6,248 bases of DNA, taken from positions 1 through 6,248 of the forward strand of contig WJKO01000748.1 in the NCBI GenBank assembly GCA_014729055.1, read 5' to 3'. Under the pieces are notes generated by a model. That model ran no database searches. It was not told the origin of the DNA and saw nothing but the letters and a program-made list of their open reading frames with translations. The DNA comes from Promethearchaeota archaeon (GTDB lineage: Archaea; Asgardarchaeota; Lokiarchaeia; Sigyniarchaeales; Promethearchaeaceae). Position 1 is the first letter of the stretch. Each line of letters begins with the position of its first letter. The position numbers were made by a program, and so were the translations under genes. Below, in pieces: positions 3,923-6,248 of this stretch.

Positions 3923-6248
3923 TTGTTTTTTATTACTGAATATGAAAAGGCTCCGCTTTTTATCATAAACAAGCATTTACTCGGACAATTAAAGGATCAT
4001 GTAAATCAATTCTTTGATTCAACGCAATTTAAGTTATTTAACATAACAACTAGATCAACGAGAATTAAAAGGAGCAAATTCTGTGTATTTAAGAAAGCGT
4101 CTGATGGTACAGAAGATTACTCCGAATATATAATGCAATCACTTAATAATGTTAAGACCCTAAACGCCCAAATAATAAAGAACATTTCATTTCATTCACC
4201 CTATATCTTCATGATATTGGTCATTGAAGATAATAACCCAGATTTGTTTATCGATTTTCTTAAGATCGTTGTTAAATTAATGAATCCTGAGACATATAAC
4301 AAGATCGTCTATTTCTCAGTTTTTTTTCTACATAATGAACCCGATAAGCCCGATAAACAAATATTCCGGGTGGATATAAAATTCATAGAAAAATTGTTTA
4401 ATCGCGATTTTTCGGAAGATATCTTTTTTGATCCAAATTATGAAGTTTTTAAATTTGAAATGTTTAAAAATGGAGATATTGATTATAAAAAAATAACAAG
4501 ACATTTTCAATTCATAATAGATAAAATGTGCGAGTTCGATGCTGAAATTGAAGCAAAAGAATTTAATTATCGGGAAAAGCTTAAAAAACTTCGATATGGA
4601 ATCTTAGTTGATACGGTTAGTAATTATGATAAAAATTGGCTTTTCTTATCAAATTGGATAATTAAAAATATTAAAGGTAAAAATAAGCGCCCATATCCAG
4701 TGACAGTGAAGACAATCGTTGAAAATATACCAAAAAAGCACTTAGAAATCACTCTAGAAAACATTAGTAGATCTGATATTATTGAGTTTGTGGATTATAT
4801 TGATATCCACTCTTTTCAAGATACATCAAGTAAGAAATATGAAAATTATAGAAATACCGAAGAGCTTCTCGATGTGTTAGACGCTAGTAAAGATCTTTCG
4901 CGATTATGTATTTTCCGACTCATTAATACAGACTGGATATGGATTTGTGAAATAATAAATAAACAAAAAATCAAAAAGAAAGAATCATGTTGTGAAGATT
5001 TCATAAAACAAGCTGAGAAATATCATTCAGATATAATAACAAAGGAAACAGATGAGCAAATCAGTCAATTTATCTTTGATAGTATGCGAATGAAAGGATA
5101 TTGGATATTTAGTAAAAAAGAAATGCGAGATAAATCTCTAATAAAACAACAAACAACCGAAGAAACTGCGGAAAAAGATTCAAATGAAAATTTAGACGAA
5201 AAGATCGTAGAAGAAATTAATGAATCATTTATAATTACTTTAGATCCGATTCCTATTGACAAACAGATACGTTTTACGGATTTCTTCGAATCTTTAGATA
5301 ATTTAATTGACAATATGGGCAAAAAAGATATCTTTATAGGCGTTGGTACCATAAAAGACGGACAACCGATTGTTGTTTCTCATCAACAACTCTACAACAA
5401 GCAAGATATCGTAACGGGTTTTATGCAGGCTATTATTGATTTTGATAAAGAATCAGGTAATTTTCTACCTAGGCTTGGCAATTTGTATAGATTGAAGAAA
5501 ACCCTAATGTTAAGAAATATGTATGAATTTGAAGAAGAAATTAAAGATAAAAACTCTAAAAAACAAAAAAAAGCAGTAAAAGCCAGTGTTATCTTGTTAG
5601 GTCAACTAAGAGAAAATTTCAACACAAACATTATTAACGATACCTTAAAAGATGAAATTATAAATAATTTCAATAAAACATACGAACGTTTAACTTCTCG
5701 CTATGAAGAGGGGCTAAGAAACTCTTATTCACCGAGAAACCTTGATAGATTCAGATGGGAAGTTTTTGATTTACTAAATCGTGGACAAACGAAAATGGAA
5801 AAACTAACTGAATTGATAGTAAATAAACTAGGTTTTCAGTTACTAAATACATTCAGACTGAAACCACCAGCAACTCAAAATTTTCATTTGACGCATTTTG
5901 AAATCTTATTATATGGAAAATTATCACAACTTCAGACCACGGATAATATTTCTATTTTAGATATTATTGAAGATTTCGTTGACGAGACAATAAATCGTAA
6001 ATTTTTACTTCTGGCTGCTTTAGATTTAATTGACGATGGTATTTTAGTTAGTAATAATGATGTTATTGATGTTTCTGAGGATAGATGGGAAGAAATCGAA
6101 GATTTACCTGCTTATAAAGAACCCGAGACAGAAATCTCAAAGGAATCAGAAGAGATTGAAGACGAAGGAAATGCAACTATTGATAAGAAAGAGAAAGAAA
6201 ATGAATTAGAAGAACCAGAATTTTCGTTTTCATGGGAAGAAATTGAAG
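3923..6248 (+). CDS. Large unrecognised protein with winged-helix-like segment, 3'-partial
   Basis: One frame is open from TTG 3923 to the window edge, 775 codons with no stop. An in-frame TAA at 3896-3898 limits how far upstream it can begin; TTG 3917 is equally possible, and the first ATG is about 70 codons in. Neither TTG has a well-spaced ribosome binding site, and the gene follows the GTPase stop by 1-7 bases, so translational coupling is likely. By residue from TTG 3923: 1-140 is mixed alpha/beta, with a strand-helix unit at 94-121 (YIFMILVIED then a Leu/Ile/Phe/Val-rich helix) that could be longin- or roadblock-like; 150-400 is mostly helical with several Trp (around 240 and 335); 405-440 is an acidic linker; 440-650 is alpha/beta then long helices rich in Lys/Asn/Glu; 654-718 has a winged-helix pattern (LTHFEILLYGKL, ILDIIEDFV, LLLAALDLIDDGIL); after 720 there is an acidic low-complexity tail with WEEIE at 722-726 and 771-775. 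The family is unknown. It is probably the scaffold, regulator or effector of the adjacent GTPase. Confidence 0.88.
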   Translation, partial: MFFITEYEKAPLFIINKHLLGQLKDHVNQFFDSTQFKLFNITTRSTRIKRSKFCVFKKASDGTEDYSEYIMQSLNNVKTLNAQIIKNISFHSPYIFMILVIEDNNPDLFIDFLKIVVKLMNPETYNKIVYFSVFFLHNEPDKPDKQIFRVDIKFIEKLFNRDFSEDIFFDPNYEVFKFEMFKNGDIDYKKITRHFQFIIDKMCEFDAEIEAKEFNYREKLKKLRYGILVDTVSNYDKNWLFLSNWIIKNIKGKNKRPYPVTVKTIVENIPKKHLEITLENISRSDIIEFVDYIDIHSFQDTSSKKYENYRNTEELLDVLDASKDLSRLCIFRLINTDWIWICEIINKQKIKKKESCCEDFIKQAEKYHSDIITKETDEQISQFIFDSMRMKGYWIFSKKEMRDKSLIKQQTTEETAEKDSNENLDEKIVEEINESFIITLDPIPIDKQIRFTDFFESLDNLIDNMGKKDIFIGVGTIKDGQPIVVSHQQLYNKQDIVTGFMQAIIDFDKESGNFLPRLGNLYRLKKTLMLRNMYEFEEEIKDKNSKKQKKAVKASVILLGQLRENFNTNIINDTLKDEIINNFNKTYERLTSRYEEGLRNSYSPRNLDRFRWEVFDLLNRGQTKMEKLTELIVNKLGFQLLNTFRLKPPATQNFHLTHFEILLYGKLSQLQTTDNISILDIIEDFVDETINRKFLLLAALDLIDDGILVSNNDVIDVSEDRWEEIEDLPAYKEPETEISKESEEIEDEGNATIDKKEKENELEEPEFSFSWEEIE

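Noticed and set aside
3926..3931. T6 run after the GTPase stop as a terminator
   Set aside because: It lies inside the first codons of the long downstream frame (Phe-Phe) and has no upstream hairpin, so it is coding.
4328..5352. Minus-strand frames (60 and 95 codons) opposite the large gene
   Set aside because: The + strand frame is uninterrupted through both, and neither has motifs; they are shadows.
5557..5580. A6-C-A8 run in the large gene, including an A-AAA-AAA slippery heptamer
   Set aside because: The zero frame stays open for more than 220 further codons, the -1 frame ends after about two dozen codons and the +1 frame almost at once, and no downstream stem or pseudoknot is evident. 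A Lys-rich segment in AT-rich DNA explains it.

Overview
The window is AT-rich with short intergenic gaps. It carries six genes, all on the + strand, and no sign of rRNA, tRNA, CRISPR or insertion sequences. The organism is most likely an archaeon, possibly one from a lineage rich in small GTPases such as the Asgard group. This rests on a CDC48/proteasome-type AAA ATPase, a Ras-superfamily GTPase, frequent AGA/AGG and ATA codons, TTG/GTG starts, and a TATA-like rather than -35/-10 promoter. None of these is decisive, and a low-GC bacterium is not excluded.

Left cluster (1-1877): the 3' part of a single-module AAA+ ATPase (it enters from outside the window), a helical protein of about 217 residues ending in a possible SAP-like helix-loop-helix, and a small acidic protein of about 68 residues. 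The gaps are 16-23 bases, so the three are probably one transcript. A 13-bp tandem duplication lies on the start of the small gene.

Spacer (1878-2031): the only intergenic stretch of any size. It has a T-tract that could end the left transcript, a TATA-like element, three copies of a 7-mer (ttctaac / gttagaa), and an 8+8 palindrome touching the start of the next gene. It looks like a controlled promoter for the right cluster.

Right cluster (2032-6248): an unrecognised 366-residue protein, a 247-residue GTPase with intact G1, G4 and G5 motifs but an altered G3 (GAPGG instead of DxxGQ), and a very long unrecognised protein that runs off the right edge after 775 residues. The long protein starts within about 10 bases of the GTPase stop. 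It has a strand-helix N-terminal region, an acidic linker, a winged-helix-like segment and an acidic tail in which WEEIE occurs twice.

Together this reads as a two-NTPase accessory cassette: an AAA+ remodeller with helical partners, and a switch-like GTPase translationally tied to a large probable scaffold or effector. That joint function is inference. Four of the six proteins could not be assigned to any family from the sequence alone.
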